Notes under the pieces: model-generated
Databases searched by the model: none
Told to the model about the DNA's origin: nothing
The model's input: the letters and a program-made list of their open reading frames with translations, nothing else
Origin: WM-3-3 sp041660045
GTDB lineage: Bacteria > Pseudomonadota > Gammaproteobacteria > Methylococcales > Methylomonadaceae
Length of the DNA stretch: 64,000 bases
Direction of reading: 5' to 3'
NCBI GenBank assembly: GCA_041660045.1
Contig: JBAZXA010000009.1
Location: 75,294 to 139,293 of the forward strand
Shown here: positions 1 through 8,740 of the stretch, in pieces
Layout: the number at the start of each line of letters is the position of its first letter
Position numbering within the stretch: the first letter of the stretch is position 1
Position numbers and translations under genes: made by a program

Positions 1-1
1 G

Positions 2-184
2 CACTGGAATTACGAAGAGGGTGACAGAGATATTCATACCTATGTCTGGCTGAAAGACTACGACTATTTGATTGTGATGAAGAAATATAAGAATGAGCAA
101 CGCAGACTTATTACAGCCCACTGCTTGGATTATTCCAATAAACGCAGCAAGCTAATGAAAAAATATCAACGCCGTATTCAGTAA
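2..184 (+). CDS. C-terminal fragment of an uncharacterised small protein (5' end outside the window)
   Basis: An open frame enters from the left edge and runs 60 codons to TAA at 182-184. The fragment is rich in charged and aromatic residues (DIHTYVWLKDYDYLIVM, then LITAHCLDYSNK) and ends in a basic tail (KLMKKYQRRIQ). The alternating hydrophobic/aromatic strands with a basic end recall the C-terminal half of small RNase-like proteins found near toxin-antitoxin loci, but this is only an impression and no family can be named. A hairpin follows 33 bases downstream. Reading frame and stop are directly visible; function is unknown. Confidence 0.55.
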   Translation, partial: HWNYEEGDRDIHTYVWLKDYDYLIVMKKYKNEQRRLITAHCLDYSNKRSKLMKKYQRRIQ

Positions 185-217
185 TACTGCAAAAAAACAA
201 ATACCCATAAATAAAAA

Positions 218-240
218 AGCCAACGCACATGGCGTTGGCT
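218..240 (-). terminator. Perfect 9-bp hairpin, intrinsic-terminator-like
   Basis: AGCCAACGC (218-226), a five-base loop and GCGTTGGCT (232-240) form a perfect stem. The A-run at 213-218 becomes a T-run only on the minus strand, so the classical terminator orientation is minus. On the plus strand the hairpin could still end the gene that stops at 184. Confidence 0.6.
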
Positions 241-519
241 CAACTCCTTCAGCCTTGGGCTGATGAGATTTGGAAAGTATGAATTGCAACTAGTTACTTG
301 TCAATGAATATGTCGACTAGTTAACTTTTAGCAATTACGTAATGTAGTTATAAATTGAATTGCTTTAGTTAGAACTGCTGTGGTTATATGAATGATGCAA
401 CCTCATCTCCTAGTAGTCAGTAAAAAGCCCTGCCAAATTAAATCCTCTGATTCGAGAAACCTCTACTGAACAATTAGTTATCCTAAAATTGAATATATTT
501 GATATGAAATATTTATATT
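241..519. other. Intergenic, no gene seen
   Basis: AT-rich stretch between the hairpin and the hicA operator. No convincing ORF or RNA. The hicA promoter probably lies in the A/T-rich part after about 480, but no clean -35/-10 pair could be fixed. Confidence 0.5.
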
Positions 520-539
520 TGACACTATATTTGGTGTCA
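520..539. promoter_or_regulatory. Inverted repeat just upstream of hicA, candidate HicB/HicAB operator
   Basis: TGACAC (520-525) and GTGTCA (534-539) form an inverted repeat with an 8-base spacer, ending two bases before the hicA ATG. HicB here carries a ribbon-helix-helix DNA-binding domain, and such antitoxins typically bind a palindrome over their own promoter. The repeat is visible; the operator role is inferred. Confidence 0.5.
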
Positions 540-541
540 CA

Positions 542-838
542 ATGAGTGCTAAACTACAAATTCAAAATGCCATCATTAGCTTGCAGCAACGTAAGGCAAG
601 CTTATGCTGTGACGATATTAAAAGCCTATTGGTAGGCCTGGGTTTTGAAGTCCGTGATGGCAGGCAAGGTGGACATAAGGTTTTTGTACATCAAGGATTA
701 CCATCGTTTATCAGCGGTTCTTTCAATTGCGGGCATGGAAAAAACCCTGAGATCAAGCCCGCTTATATAGGCAAAATTATACAAGTTCTCAAGCAACATT
801 ATGATGAACTTGTGAACTATCTGGAGAAAAAACCATGA
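542..838 (+). CDS. hicA: HicA-type mRNA interferase toxin
   Basis: A 98-residue basic protein with the HicA double-stranded-RNA-binding-like fold signature. Helix 1 is KSLLVGLGFEVRDG, followed by the GGHKVFVH strand that carries the conserved histidine (H45), which is needed for RNA cleavage in characterised HicA toxins. It is slightly longer than typical HicA (60-90 aa). The next gene overlaps its stop by four bases (ATGA at 835-838), indicating translational coupling to the antitoxin. There is no strong Shine-Dalgarno sequence; the ATG at 542 follows the palindrome directly. The toxin-first order is standard for hicAB. Assignment is confident; activity in this strain is inferred. Confidence 0.85.
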   Translation: MSAKLQIQNAIISLQQRKASLCCDDIKSLLVGLGFEVRDGRQGGHKVFVHQGLPSFISGSFNCGHGKNPEIKPAYIGKIIQVLKQHYDELVNYLEKKP

Positions 839-1254
839 TCGACGCATCAAATTATAATATTACAGTCCGTAAAGGTTGGTTCGATGGCGAGCTATGCTTT
901 GAAGCGCGTGTAACCGAGCTGCCTGATGTAGCGGAATACGCCGATAGTTTTGAGGAAGCCTATGCACTGGCTATTGATACTATTGCCACAACGGCTGAAA
1001 TGTTTGCAGATCAAGGTAAACCTATGCCGCCTGTGATGATTCCTACTGACGAATACAGTGGGCGAGTGACGTTGCGTATAGCCAAAAGTCTACATCGCGC
1101 TCTTGCAGGAGCGGCTAACTTTGAGGGTGTCAGTTTAAACCAACATTTGACCAATGTGCTGAATTATTACGCTGGTTACGTACAGGCTGCAGAAACTAAA
1201 CCTGTTGAAAACTTGTGGCAACCTACAGTAATGGCAAAACTAGAAACAAAATAA
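835..1254 (+). CDS. hicB: HicB-type antitoxin with ribbon-helix-helix domain
   Basis: 139 residues. The N-terminal half (about 1-60) is the degraded RNase-H-like HicB fold (CFEARVTELPDVAEYADS, then FEEAYALAIDTIATTAEMF). The C-terminal part (about 80-115) is a ribbon-helix-helix segment (RVTLRIAKSLHRALAGAA, then VSLNQHLTNVLNYYAG). In this family the N-terminal part neutralises HicA and the RHH part represses the operon. The start codon overlaps the hicA stop (ATGA), supporting co-translation. A 24-residue tail follows the RHH domain. No unusual substitutions were noticed. Confidence 0.85.
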   Translation: MIDASNYNITVRKGWFDGELCFEARVTELPDVAEYADSFEEAYALAIDTIATTAEMFADQGKPMPPVMIPTDEYSGRVTLRIAKSLHRALAGAANFEGVSLNQHLTNVLNYYAGYVQAAETKPVENLWQPTVMAKLETK

Positions 1255-1797
1255 CTAGCCCCTTCTGGAAGTTGCCTGCACTTGCGAACAATAACGCGAT
1301 AACGTGCGTATAGGATGCTGCAGTCAGGCACATCGTTCAGTTATTCAAGACCATCAAATCATATCGTTCTTCATATCCCTATGAGAGAGGATAAATGCCT
1401 TTTTTTAACCTAATGATGAAAACTTGAAAATGGACAATCTTTAACATCGCGGTCGTCACCCTGTTTGACATCGGTTCCAATGAATACAGACAAAATGACA
1501 ATTGAAACTCTCTTGGCTTAACATGAGAAGCACCCAAAATTACGCTGCCAAATCCCCCTCTCATTTCGTTTTTTTCGGCTGGTTGAAAGCCTTGCCCTTT
1601 TGCAATATGTCTGGAGATTCCTTTTTATCCTATTCCATCGAGCTGAATAATCGCAAATTATGAGCGTTGTAAATCTAATCTTAAGTCCAACTACAAGTGA
1701 TGAGTCTTGCTATTATTTGCCCTGTTTTGTTCAAGAATAGCTACCGGACAGAGCAAAAAGATGTAGTCTAAGATTAACCATTTTGATTAGCTGAGGA
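1255..1797. other. Intergenic, no supported gene
   Basis: Between hicB and the vapBC relic. A 61-codon minus-strand ORF here has no recognisable features and is not reported as a gene. No RNA or repeat was identified. Confidence 0.5.
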
Positions 1798-1944
1798 ATA
1801 ACCCATAAACCCGCCAACACAAAACAGCAGAACGGCACCGAAGCCTTTCTTACAGCGCTAGCTGGCGGTTTGAGCAAAGATTTTCCCGATGACATTTAGG
1901 ACGATGATTTGGCTGTTGATGCCCTGCGCTAGGCATTGGACTGA
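1798..1944 (+). pseudogene. Decayed antitoxin gene of a VapBC-like pair
   Basis: Reading the frame that starts at 1798 gives an antitoxin-like sequence (NGTEAFLTALAGGLSKDFP, then DDI, stop, DDDLAVDALR, stop, ALD) ending at a TGA that overlaps the ATG of the PIN-domain relic (TGATG at 1942-1946), the usual overlap of vapBC pairs. Two in-frame stops (TAG at 1897-1899 and 1930-1932) interrupt it. The expected start position reads ATA after a GAGGA ribosome-site-like motif, suggesting loss of the ATG. The frame, stops and overlap are seen; the antitoxin identity is inferred from the acidic C-terminus and from its position before a PIN protein. Confidence 0.5.
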
Positions 1945-2174
1945 TGATTTATTTGCTTGATACCAAGGCAGCTATTGTCTTATTGAAAGCACATCCTCAG
2001 ATGCTGGGCCATGTGCGCCGTGTTGGCCAACCCGCATTGCGGGGCTGTGCGCCAGTTGAAGTGGGGCTATGGTTTGGTGTGGCCAAGCGCGCTCAGCAAG
2101 AACAAAACCGTGCTCGATTGCTAGCTTTGTTGGAAAGGTTGCCCAGTTTAAAACTGGAAGATTGGTTGTTATAA
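1944..2174 (+). pseudogene. Truncated PIN-domain (VapC-like) toxin relic
   Basis: 76 residues beginning MIYLLDTKAAIVLLKAHP, which matches the VapC start MxYLLDTNxxI with the conserved asparagine after the first catalytic aspartate changed to lysine. It continues with the E-x-x-x-G-V-x-K-x-x region (VEVGLWFGVAKRAQQEQNR) and then jumps at about residue 67 to LKLEDWLL, which resembles the normal extreme C-terminus of VapC proteins (about 130 aa). An internal deletion has therefore removed the part holding the later acidic active-site residues. It overlaps the decayed antitoxin. Almost certainly inactive as an RNase. Confidence 0.6.
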
Positions 2175-2516
2175 ACTCCGCTGATAATAGCTCGCTAGCT
2201 ATCTTCATACTAAGCATATTCGACGCATTTTGAAATTCCTTGCTTATTTCCATAGCTTTTCTAACTTGAACTGCACAGCCTGATGAACATATTACAACGC
2301 ACCTTGATAGAAAAATAAGCCATGAAAATGGTTTTGAAAACATCCTGCCCGTTACTTATCATGGGTATTAGTTGATTCGGCCAAACATCGCGCTCAAGCA
2401 ATAATGACTCTGAATGGTGATAATTGCTTGCTTCAAGTCACCCCGACTGTTTCTGGATTATTACCTTTAGAATACGCTACTTATATATTTTTTAAGCCTT
2501 TAAGGAGAAACAGATA
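2175..2516. other. Intergenic, no supported gene
   Basis: A 123-codon minus-strand ORF spans 1972-2343 but runs antisense through the vapC relic and shows no family signature. The last bases hold the ribosome site (AAGGAG, near 2502) of the following DinB-like gene. Confidence 0.5.
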
Positions 2517-3026
2517 ATGAATAACGCTTACTACAAAATAATGGCTGAATATAACGAATGGATGAATACCCGCCTGTATTCTTTATGCGCAGCTCTATCA
2601 GATGATGAACTACAACAAGACCGCGGCGCCTTTTTTAAGTCTATCTATCTTACGCTTAATCATATTACTTACGGTGATCTTGCTTTTATGTCCCGCTTTA
2701 CCGGGGATCCTGTTGCGGTTCCAGAGTTAGACAAAGCGCTATTCCCCAGTTTTTCAATCCTGCATAAAAATCGTAAAAGTCTTGATATACGCATTATTGA
2801 TTGGTCCTGCTCATTAACAGAAAGCTGGCTTGCAGAACCTCTTACTTATCAAAGTAAAGTAGACGGCAAGTACCGCACCGTTCAAAAATGGATTTTGGTC
2901 ACTCAGATGTTTAATCATCAAACTCACCATAGGGGCCAAGTCACTACGCTACTTTCACAAATAGGGCTTGATATGGGTAGTACAGACATACCTTTTATGC
3001 CGCAGTTTCAGAGTAATGCGGGCTAA
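2517..3026 (+). CDS. DinB-family (YfiT/DinB fold) metal-dependent protein
   Basis: 169 residues of the DinB-like four-helix-bundle family (not DNA polymerase IV). The family's metal-binding histidines are visible: H49 in LTLNHI, and H134 and H138 in the FNHQTHHRGQ motif (the HxxxH of the last helix). The N-terminus (YYKIMAEYNEWMNTRL) matches the typical first helix. These proteins are thiol-dependent transferases or of unknown activity; the substrate cannot be read from the sequence. The start is supported by an AGGAG site 10-12 bases before ATG. It stands alone on the plus strand with no evident partner. Confidence 0.8.
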   Translation: MNNAYYKIMAEYNEWMNTRLYSLCAALSDDELQQDRGAFFKSIYLTLNHITYGDLAFMSRFTGDPVAVPELDKALFPSFSILHKNRKSLDIRIIDWSCSLTESWLAEPLTYQSKVDGKYRTVQKWILVTQMFNHQTHHRGQVTTLLSQIGLDMGSTDIPFMPQFQSNAG

Positions 3027-3285
3027 TCATATAATTTGCAGTCAATAATTTGATTCGACTAGCAGTAATGCCAAAGCGCTGCTTAAGGCTAATCCTATCA
3101 AGCTTATTAAAGCCACCTCATCCTAGTTCCTGCCCCTGGGGAAGAGACGATATGAAAACTTTTGGGATTTGTATACGCTGTTACCGCAAGCCTTATTTAT
3201 GTCTTATAGCCTCCAAACTATATTTTTCGCTTAGCGTCTGTGCCATTACCCGTAGACAAAATATCAACAGCCACGCCGCCTATCC

Positions 3286-5937
3286 CTAAAAATTAACCGT
3301 CAGCGTTGCCCTAAGCATTCTGGGTTCTACCGGGTGTTTTAATATCCCGGTCTGTGCTGTAGTGTTGGCGGGGTAGGCATATTCGTAGGCGTAGGCAATG
3401 TCGTTTTGGGTGGAGCCTAGAATATTGAAGAGGTCCACTTCCATTTTATAGTGTTTTTGTTGGTAGCCCGCGCCTAAATTGACGATGCTAGTGCTACCAG
3501 CATTAAACTTGCCGGAGGCATCTAAGGGTATATCGCCAAAGTGGCGCAAGCGCAAGGAACCGAACATTCCGTTTGGCGCGACCACGGTGGCACCAGCACT
3601 GATTACCCGGCCTACGGAATTAGGTACAAAATTATTGCTTTCCCCATTTGGCGTGCTCACAAAGCGCGCTGAAGTTAGGGCAATATCGGCATCTAATGTT
3701 AACCACGTGGTGGGTTTGTAAGCGTTATTCCATTCGACGCCATAACGGTTGGATTTGCCATTAACCTCAGTGGTGCCTTCATCACCGGTAAACACCAGTT
3801 CCTGGCTGCTTTCCAGCCACCATAACGCCAACGTGCTGTTTAAGTTTTGGATAACATTGCTGCGCACACCAACTTCTGCACCGCGTGATGAAGCTAACGG
3901 GGTAATCCTGGCCGCGCTGCTGTCCAAAGGCGTTCCGCTATTGGGATCAAACTGCAAAGTTGTGCCGCGGGCATCGTTAGAGTGAAAGCCGTAACCGGCA
4001 TTGATAAAATATTCGGTATCAAACCAAGGCCCTAGTATCAGGCTGAATTTTGGGCTGAACAGCAGTTGAGCCCGCTGACCGGAATTGGCCGCGTTGATAA
4101 ACGCATCATGCGTGGCGGTATCCAGCACGGCGACCGCATTATTAATAAAATCACCCCGCAAGCCCGCTATGGTGCGCACTTTATCGTGCCAATAGGTTTG
4201 GTTCTTAACATAAACGCCAACACTGGTTTCACCCACGTTGCTGCGGCTGACCGTGCTCAAAAATTCCCTATTGACGGTATGCTCCAACCCTAGATTGATG
4301 ATTTCATCGTGACGAAATTGCAAGCCAAAGCTGTTATCCGCGTTATAGCCGAATAACTTAGTATAGCGGCTATGTTCAATATTCCCGCCGGTTTGCAGCC
4401 TATGTTCAAACTGGTGAATCTGGTCACCGTTAAGCGGATCGTTTAAAAAACCGGTGAAGTTGGAATATAAGTCCAGGTCGTAATAAACCGCATAAATATT
4501 GGCCTCATTTTTCCAGTTATTACCTTTGTTCCAAAGATTCGTGGAAAAACTATGGCGATTGCTTTTGCCGCCATCGCTAGGATCAATCGTGCCGTATAAA
4601 TCAAGCGTACCATTATCAACTAAGGCCTGCGGAATCTGGTTAGTCGCTGTCCATTTGTTGCTATAGGCTTTGGCAAATACCGACACGCCCCAATTCGCTT
4701 CAGCCAGGGTATAACGCAACTGGCCGTTAAATTTCTTGGAATCTTCCGGCTGTTGCCATACCCCGTTATAAAAATTGAATTCACCGGCGTACAGCAAATC
4801 GCCGCGGCCTAATTGATAGGAACTGGCAAATAAGCCACGATAATAGTCAAATTCACCAATGGTAAACTTGGCAATACCGTGCGCTAACTTAGCGACAGAA
4901 AACATTTTGCTATAACCGGCCGCTGAAAAATCACCCAGCTCGGCATAATACGGGCCTTTGCCGTACTCAATATTTTTCACCAGCTCCGGGATAACGCTAT
5001 TTAGGTCAAGATAGCCTTGGCCGTGGGCATGTGAGGGCAAATTGATGGGAATACCGTCGACATAAGTTATAAAATCGGTGCCGTGGTCGAGATTAAAACC
5101 TCGCAGAAAAAACTGGTTGGCCTTACCGGAACCGCTGTGTTGGGTAGCCAATAGCCCGGGTACCACTTCGACCAGTTCACCACTACGCGAAAACGGGCGG
5201 TATTCAAATTGGGCTTGCGACACTTCCCCTTGCGATGCCGAAGCCGTAACGCCGATAAGGTTGTTTGCCGCCCTGTCTTCGGTTACGGCAATTTCTTTAA
5301 GCTCAACAGCCCCATTTTTATTATTTTTTACTGCAAGGTTGGGCGCCATTTCAGCATCCTTAGCATTGGCCTGATTGCCAAACATAAAGGCGAACGCCAG
5401 CATAAGCAAACGCGCAGTAGCGATACCGGAGCAATGCAGCAATAAGGTGGCACAAACAAAGCCCAATGTGTAAGACATTAAATTTGCTGATGCCGTTATC
5501 TCCAGGCCATGGGCATAACCGTGAAAAAACGCAAAAATAGCGACGATGAGGACATTGATCCCCGTATTAAATTGTACTTTGTTTACGATAAAAACGCTGA
5601 GCACCAAGCAAGACAGCAATATCATAATTTCCGCATTGGGCACGGCAAACTTGGCTACACCAGCAAATCCACCCAAGCTCATCACGCCAACAAAGGTTAG
5701 CGGCAACAGCCAGATAGCTTGCCCACGCAACTGCGCTGCCCAGATGCCAATAGCAATCATGGTTAAAAGATGGTCCCAACCTTGTAAGGGATGATCAAAA
5801 CCATGGTGCCAATCACTTGTTAAGGTATAAAAAACTACCGGGACTTTTAACAAAAATAAGACCAGTAGACTTAACAAAACGAGCAGGGAAAGTCCTAAAC
5901 GCGGTTGGTTTACCTCATAAAATGTTTTATTTTGCAT
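3286..5937 (-). CDS. HupE/UreJ permease domain fused to a TonB-dependent outer-membrane receptor
   Basis: 883 residues without interruption. Residues 1 to about 190 are a HupE/UreJ-type membrane domain with several hydrophobic helices and metal-ligand motifs (WHHGFDHPLQGWDH at 43-56, FFHGYAHGLE at 137-146); that family transports nickel or cobalt. The last hydrophobic helix (ARLLMLAFAFMFG) ends in GNQANA, an Ala-X-Ala signal-peptidase-like site after residue 192. A TBDR plug follows (GELVEVVPGLLATQHSGSGK, then FFLRGFNLDHGTDF and NLPSHAHGQGYLDL) and a beta-barrel ending in aromatic F (RATLTVNF). An inner-membrane permease and an outer-membrane barrel cannot remain one chain, so cleavage at the junction is plausible. 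It is the last gene of a minus-strand run whose next gene upstream ends 91 bases away. Both domains are recognised confidently; substrate and processing are inferred. Confidence 0.85.
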   Translation of the reverse strand: MQNKTFYEVNQPRLGLSLLVLLSLLVLFLLKVPVVFYTLTSDWHHGFDHPLQGWDHLLTMIAIGIWAAQLRGQAIWLLPLTFVGVMSLGGFAGVAKFAVPNAEIMILLSCLVLSVFIVNKVQFNTGINVLIVAIFAFFHGYAHGLEITASANLMSYTLGFVCATLLLHCSGIATARLLMLAFAFMFGNQANAKDAEMAPNLAVKNNKNGAVELKEIAVTEDRAANNLIGVTASASQGEVSQAQFEYRPFSRSGELVEVVPGLLATQHSGSGKANQFFLRGFNLDHGTDFITYVDGIPINLPSHAHGQGYLDLNSVIPELVKNIEYGKGPYYAELGDFSAAGYSKMFSVAKLAHGIAKFTIGEFDYYRGLFASSYQLGRGDLLYAGEFNFYNGVWQQPEDSKKFNGQLRYTLAEANWGVSVFAKAYSNKWTATNQIPQALVDNGTLDLYGTIDPSDGGKSNRHSFSTNLWNKGNNWKNEANIYAVYYDLDLYSNFTGFLNDPLNGDQIHQFEHRLQTGGNIEHSRYTKLFGYNADNSFGLQFRHDEIINLGLEHTVNREFLSTVSRSNVGETSVGVYVKNQTYWHDKVRTIAGLRGDFINNAVAVLDTATHDAFINAANSGQRAQLLFSPKFSLILGPWFDTEYFINAGYGFHSNDARGTTLQFDPNSGTPLDSSAARITPLASSRGAEVGVRSNVIQNLNSTLALWWLESSQELVFTGDEGTTEVNGKSNRYGVEWNNAYKPTTWLTLDADIALTSARFVSTPNGESNNFVPNSVGRVISAGATVVAPNGMFGSLRLRHFGDIPLDASGKFNAGSTSIVNLGAGYQQKHYKMEVDLFNILGSTQNDIAYAYEYAYPANTTAQTGILKHPVEPRMLRATLTVNF

Positions 5938-6028
5938 GGGTGATATTCTCTAACTTATTAACCAGGGTGTTGGCCTATTGAAGGTTAAAACATTCGCCCT
6001 TAGCCTGTTAAGGGGCATCTACCTAAGC

Positions 6029-8674
6029 TCAAGGCGCAGATAGCGTAAGTTGCTGTAACGCTGAGATGGCTTCTGGCCGCGCTGGCTGAATTTGCGCCAA
6101 CTCGGTCAGCAAAGCGCGGGCAGCATAAGCATCCGTGCGGGCAAGTGCCGCCGCCATACGCAGCAATGGATCGTAAGCTGGCCGAAAATCTGGGCTGATG
6201 CGCAAAACGGACAAGAGCGGCTCACGCACCTGCGCTAACATGTCTGTTACATTGGCCGATGGCCGCACATTTCGGCCCACCTCAATATAGCGGTTACGTG
6301 CCAACCAATAAGCCGCCAAGCGTTGCTTCCAAGCCGTGTTGGTACTGCTATCGATGATCTCAGACGGCTCAATGGCAAGCGCCTGTATAAGCCCGGTCAA
6401 GCGCTCCCGTGGCAGTGATTCTGGGGCATAAGTGATACGCGGCGCGTGGTACGCCACAACCGGGTGATCATCGGTGTTGGCGGCAGCGCTACCGGCAAAA
6501 CGCGCCAAAGCGTTAGGCCCAGCCACAAAACTGCCTAGTAAGGCAAATTCATCTTCAATGCCAAAGGCAGCAGGGCTTTTAGCCAAGACGATAGTGTGCA
6601 GGCGTTTGCCCACCTGTTGTACATTGAAATTGCTGTTTACAGCTTGCCCGACCAGGCCAAGCACTGGAGTTTCCAGACTGTTGCTGGCTAAAATGCCCCA
6701 GCCGCCGGGATAGACGGCAATAAAAGCTTGCACGATACTACGCAAGGTTTCCAAATCAAGTTGATGCAGCGGCAACCATTGGCAAAATAACCCACCAAGC
6801 CTTAACCGAGTGCGCACATCCTGAAAATGCTCGACGGTATACAACGAACCCGACCCACTACGCGCTGGATGAAAATTATCCGAAACGATAACATCATAGC
6901 TTTGCGCAGTAGACTTCACGTAACGGCGGGCGTCCGCTTGCATAAGATGCAGTTGTGGCTTAGGGTTTCCACCTGCAAAAACCTGCCGAAAATAGCCTGA
7001 GGCTTGGATAACTTCAGGTAAAAGTTCCACCGCATCCACTTGTAGCGCCGCTTCTTGGGCGGCGGAAGACGCTGTCACACCCGTGCCTAAACCTAAAAAT
7101 AGTACCTGCTGCGGCGCCGGGTGCAACAGCAATGGCAGCAACGCTTGCCTGCCATCAACCAACAGGCTTGAACTGCTACCTTCTTGCTGCCGGTTGTTGA
7201 TGCGCAATCTGGCCACACCATTGGCATCCTCAACCACGCTAACGGCAGCCATAACACCTTCTTTATAGCTGACTAATTTGCCGCCTTCGGGAATATCTAC
7301 AAAAGCCAACGGCGGCGCCCACACCGCCAAGGCCAACACCATAACGGCGGGAAGCCAAACGCTGGATGTACGCCAAGCACGGCTACTCGTCAGTGCCAGA
7401 TAACCCATAGCGACCAGCAGCAAAGCTAGTTTTGGCCCCAACCACGGCGCTATCAACACGCCAAACAATGGCGGCGCAACAGCCGCACCTAAAGTATTAA
7501 CCCCCAAGGCGCGGCCAAAGCTGATGCCAGCGGCATTCGCGCCAGCACACAGATGGCTGAATAATGCGCCCATAACCATTGTAGGCAGCGCAAATGCCGC
7601 CAGCGCCAGCATGGCTTCAATACCGATAGCGGTGACCATATTAATGTTAAAACTGGCTAGCAATAGTCTCTTAAAAGGTTCCGATAGCCACAGGCTGAGT
7701 GTGCCGCTCATGCAAGCTAAGGCTAGGCCGCTAAGCAACTTATCACTCAGTTTTTCCGGATTTGCAGCATCGGCAAACCAGCGCTGATAAATGGCTGCCC
7801 CCAATGCCGTCCCCAGCAAGTAGACCGCCAGCAATATGGCAAAGGTATAAACCGTATCTTCAGCAACCTGGCTCAACACCCGGATAACCAAAACTTCGTA
7901 GCCTATGCCTAGTAAGCCCGTTAATACCAAACGCATCAGCTCATCAGGTTGGCTTAGTGTAGCCTGCGGCCTTTGGCTACTGGCCAAAGCCACTTTACGG
8001 GGCAGGGCTACTAAGGCCGCACACGCACACAGCAAATTAAGCCCAGCACAGACCAGTGTGGTATACAGCAAGCCCAATTCCGGTATCAGCCAAAAAGCGG
8101 TAGCCAGAACACCGATAACAGCACCCAAAGTATTAGCCGCATACAGCACGGCGATGGAACGGCCTTGCGCGCGGATTTCGGCGCTCAGCCGCTGCATTGC
8201 CGGTAAGGTGGCACCCATTGCCGCAGTTGCCGGCAACAACACGAAGAAGGTGCCACTAAACGCCACTAGCCATTGCCATAAGGGCGATGGCTGCACGCCG
8301 GTAATGCTCAGCAGCCAGTCACTGACCGGGCGCATCAGCACAATTAACAACAACCCCCATAGTGCAATAAGCGCTTCGCAAAGTGCATACCAACGCACGG
8401 CTTGCTTGCTGCGCGCGATTTTTGGCCCCATAGCTAAAGCACCCAGCGCCAAACCGCCAAAAAATGCCGCTACCACGGCCAAGACGGCGGCGGAATCATG
8501 CCCTAACCAAAGCGCGCTCTGCTGGGTCCATATGATTTGGTAGCCCAAACCGGCAAAACCGGAGGCAAGCATAAGACAAACCGATAAATACCGGCGGCCC
8601 GATGCGCTCAAGGTTTGCAGTGTATAGCGACTCAAAAAACCAGCGTACACAGACACCTGCTTATATTCCGGCAA
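6029..8674 (-). CDS. Fused MFS-like transporter and spermidine-synthase-like protein
   Basis: 881 residues. The N-terminal two thirds hold many hydrophobic helices (from about residue 30 to 450), typical of the fused MFS/spermidine-synthase family. The C-terminal third is a Rossmann methyltransferase-like aminopropyltransferase fold with the glycine motif VLFLGLGTGVTA near residue 527, the acidic strand VDAVELLPEV and SYDVIVSDNFHPARSG near 600. Real polyamine synthesis has not been shown for most of these fusions, so the substrate is open. It sits in the HupE cluster, between the HupE-TBDR fusion and the oxygenase-like gene, on the same strand. Anchored in the inner membrane with the soluble domain C-terminal. 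Confidence 0.75.
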   Translation of the reverse strand: MPEYKQVSVYAGFLSRYTLQTLSASGRRYLSVCLMLASGFAGLGYQIIWTQQSALWLGHDSAAVLAVVAAFFGGLALGALAMGPKIARSKQAVRWYALCEALIALWGLLLIVLMRPVSDWLLSITGVQPSPLWQWLVAFSGTFFVLLPATAAMGATLPAMQRLSAEIRAQGRSIAVLYAANTLGAVIGVLATAFWLIPELGLLYTTLVCAGLNLLCACAALVALPRKVALASSQRPQATLSQPDELMRLVLTGLLGIGYEVLVIRVLSQVAEDTVYTFAILLAVYLLGTALGAAIYQRWFADAANPEKLSDKLLSGLALACMSGTLSLWLSEPFKRLLLASFNINMVTAIGIEAMLALAAFALPTMVMGALFSHLCAGANAAGISFGRALGVNTLGAAVAPPLFGVLIAPWLGPKLALLLVAMGYLALTSSRAWRTSSVWLPAVMVLALAVWAPPLAFVDIPEGGKLVSYKEGVMAAVSVVEDANGVARLRINNRQQEGSSSSLLVDGRQALLPLLLHPAPQQVLFLGLGTGVTASSAAQEAALQVDAVELLPEVIQASGYFRQVFAGGNPKPQLHLMQADARRYVKSTAQSYDVIVSDNFHPARSGSGSLYTVEHFQDVRTRLRLGGLFCQWLPLHQLDLETLRSIVQAFIAVYPGGWGILASNSLETPVLGLVGQAVNSNFNVQQVGKRLHTIVLAKSPAAFGIEDEFALLGSFVAGPNALARFAGSAAANTDDHPVVAYHAPRITYAPESLPRERLTGLIQALAIEPSEIIDSSTNTAWKQRLAAYWLARNRYIEVGRNVRPSANVTDMLAQVREPLLSVLRISPDFRPAYDPLLRMAAALARTDAYAARALLTELAQIQPARPEAISALQQLTLSAP

Positions 8675-8740
8675 ATAAGCTTAGCAAGGCCGACAAACTC
8701 CACCATGGCGTACTGCTGCAGTTGCAAACGTGGCGGTATT

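Noticed and set aside
1379..1564. 61-codon minus-strand ORF between hicB and the vapBC relic
   Set aside because: No signature or partner; most likely a chance frame.
1972..2343. 123-codon minus-strand ORF with a cysteine-rich hydrophobic start resembling a lipoprotein signal
   Set aside because: Most of it runs antisense through the vapC relic, and the lipobox-like part is not followed by any recognisable domain.
3050..3289. 79-codon plus-strand ORF after the DinB-like gene
   Set aside because: No ribosome site, no family signature and unusual composition; it lies in the gap before a converging gene.
7905..8543. 212-codon plus-strand ORF antisense to the MFS/spermidine-synthase-like gene
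   Set aside because: Shadow frame; low-complexity Ala/Ser/Thr/Lys content caused by hydrophobic codons on the other strand.
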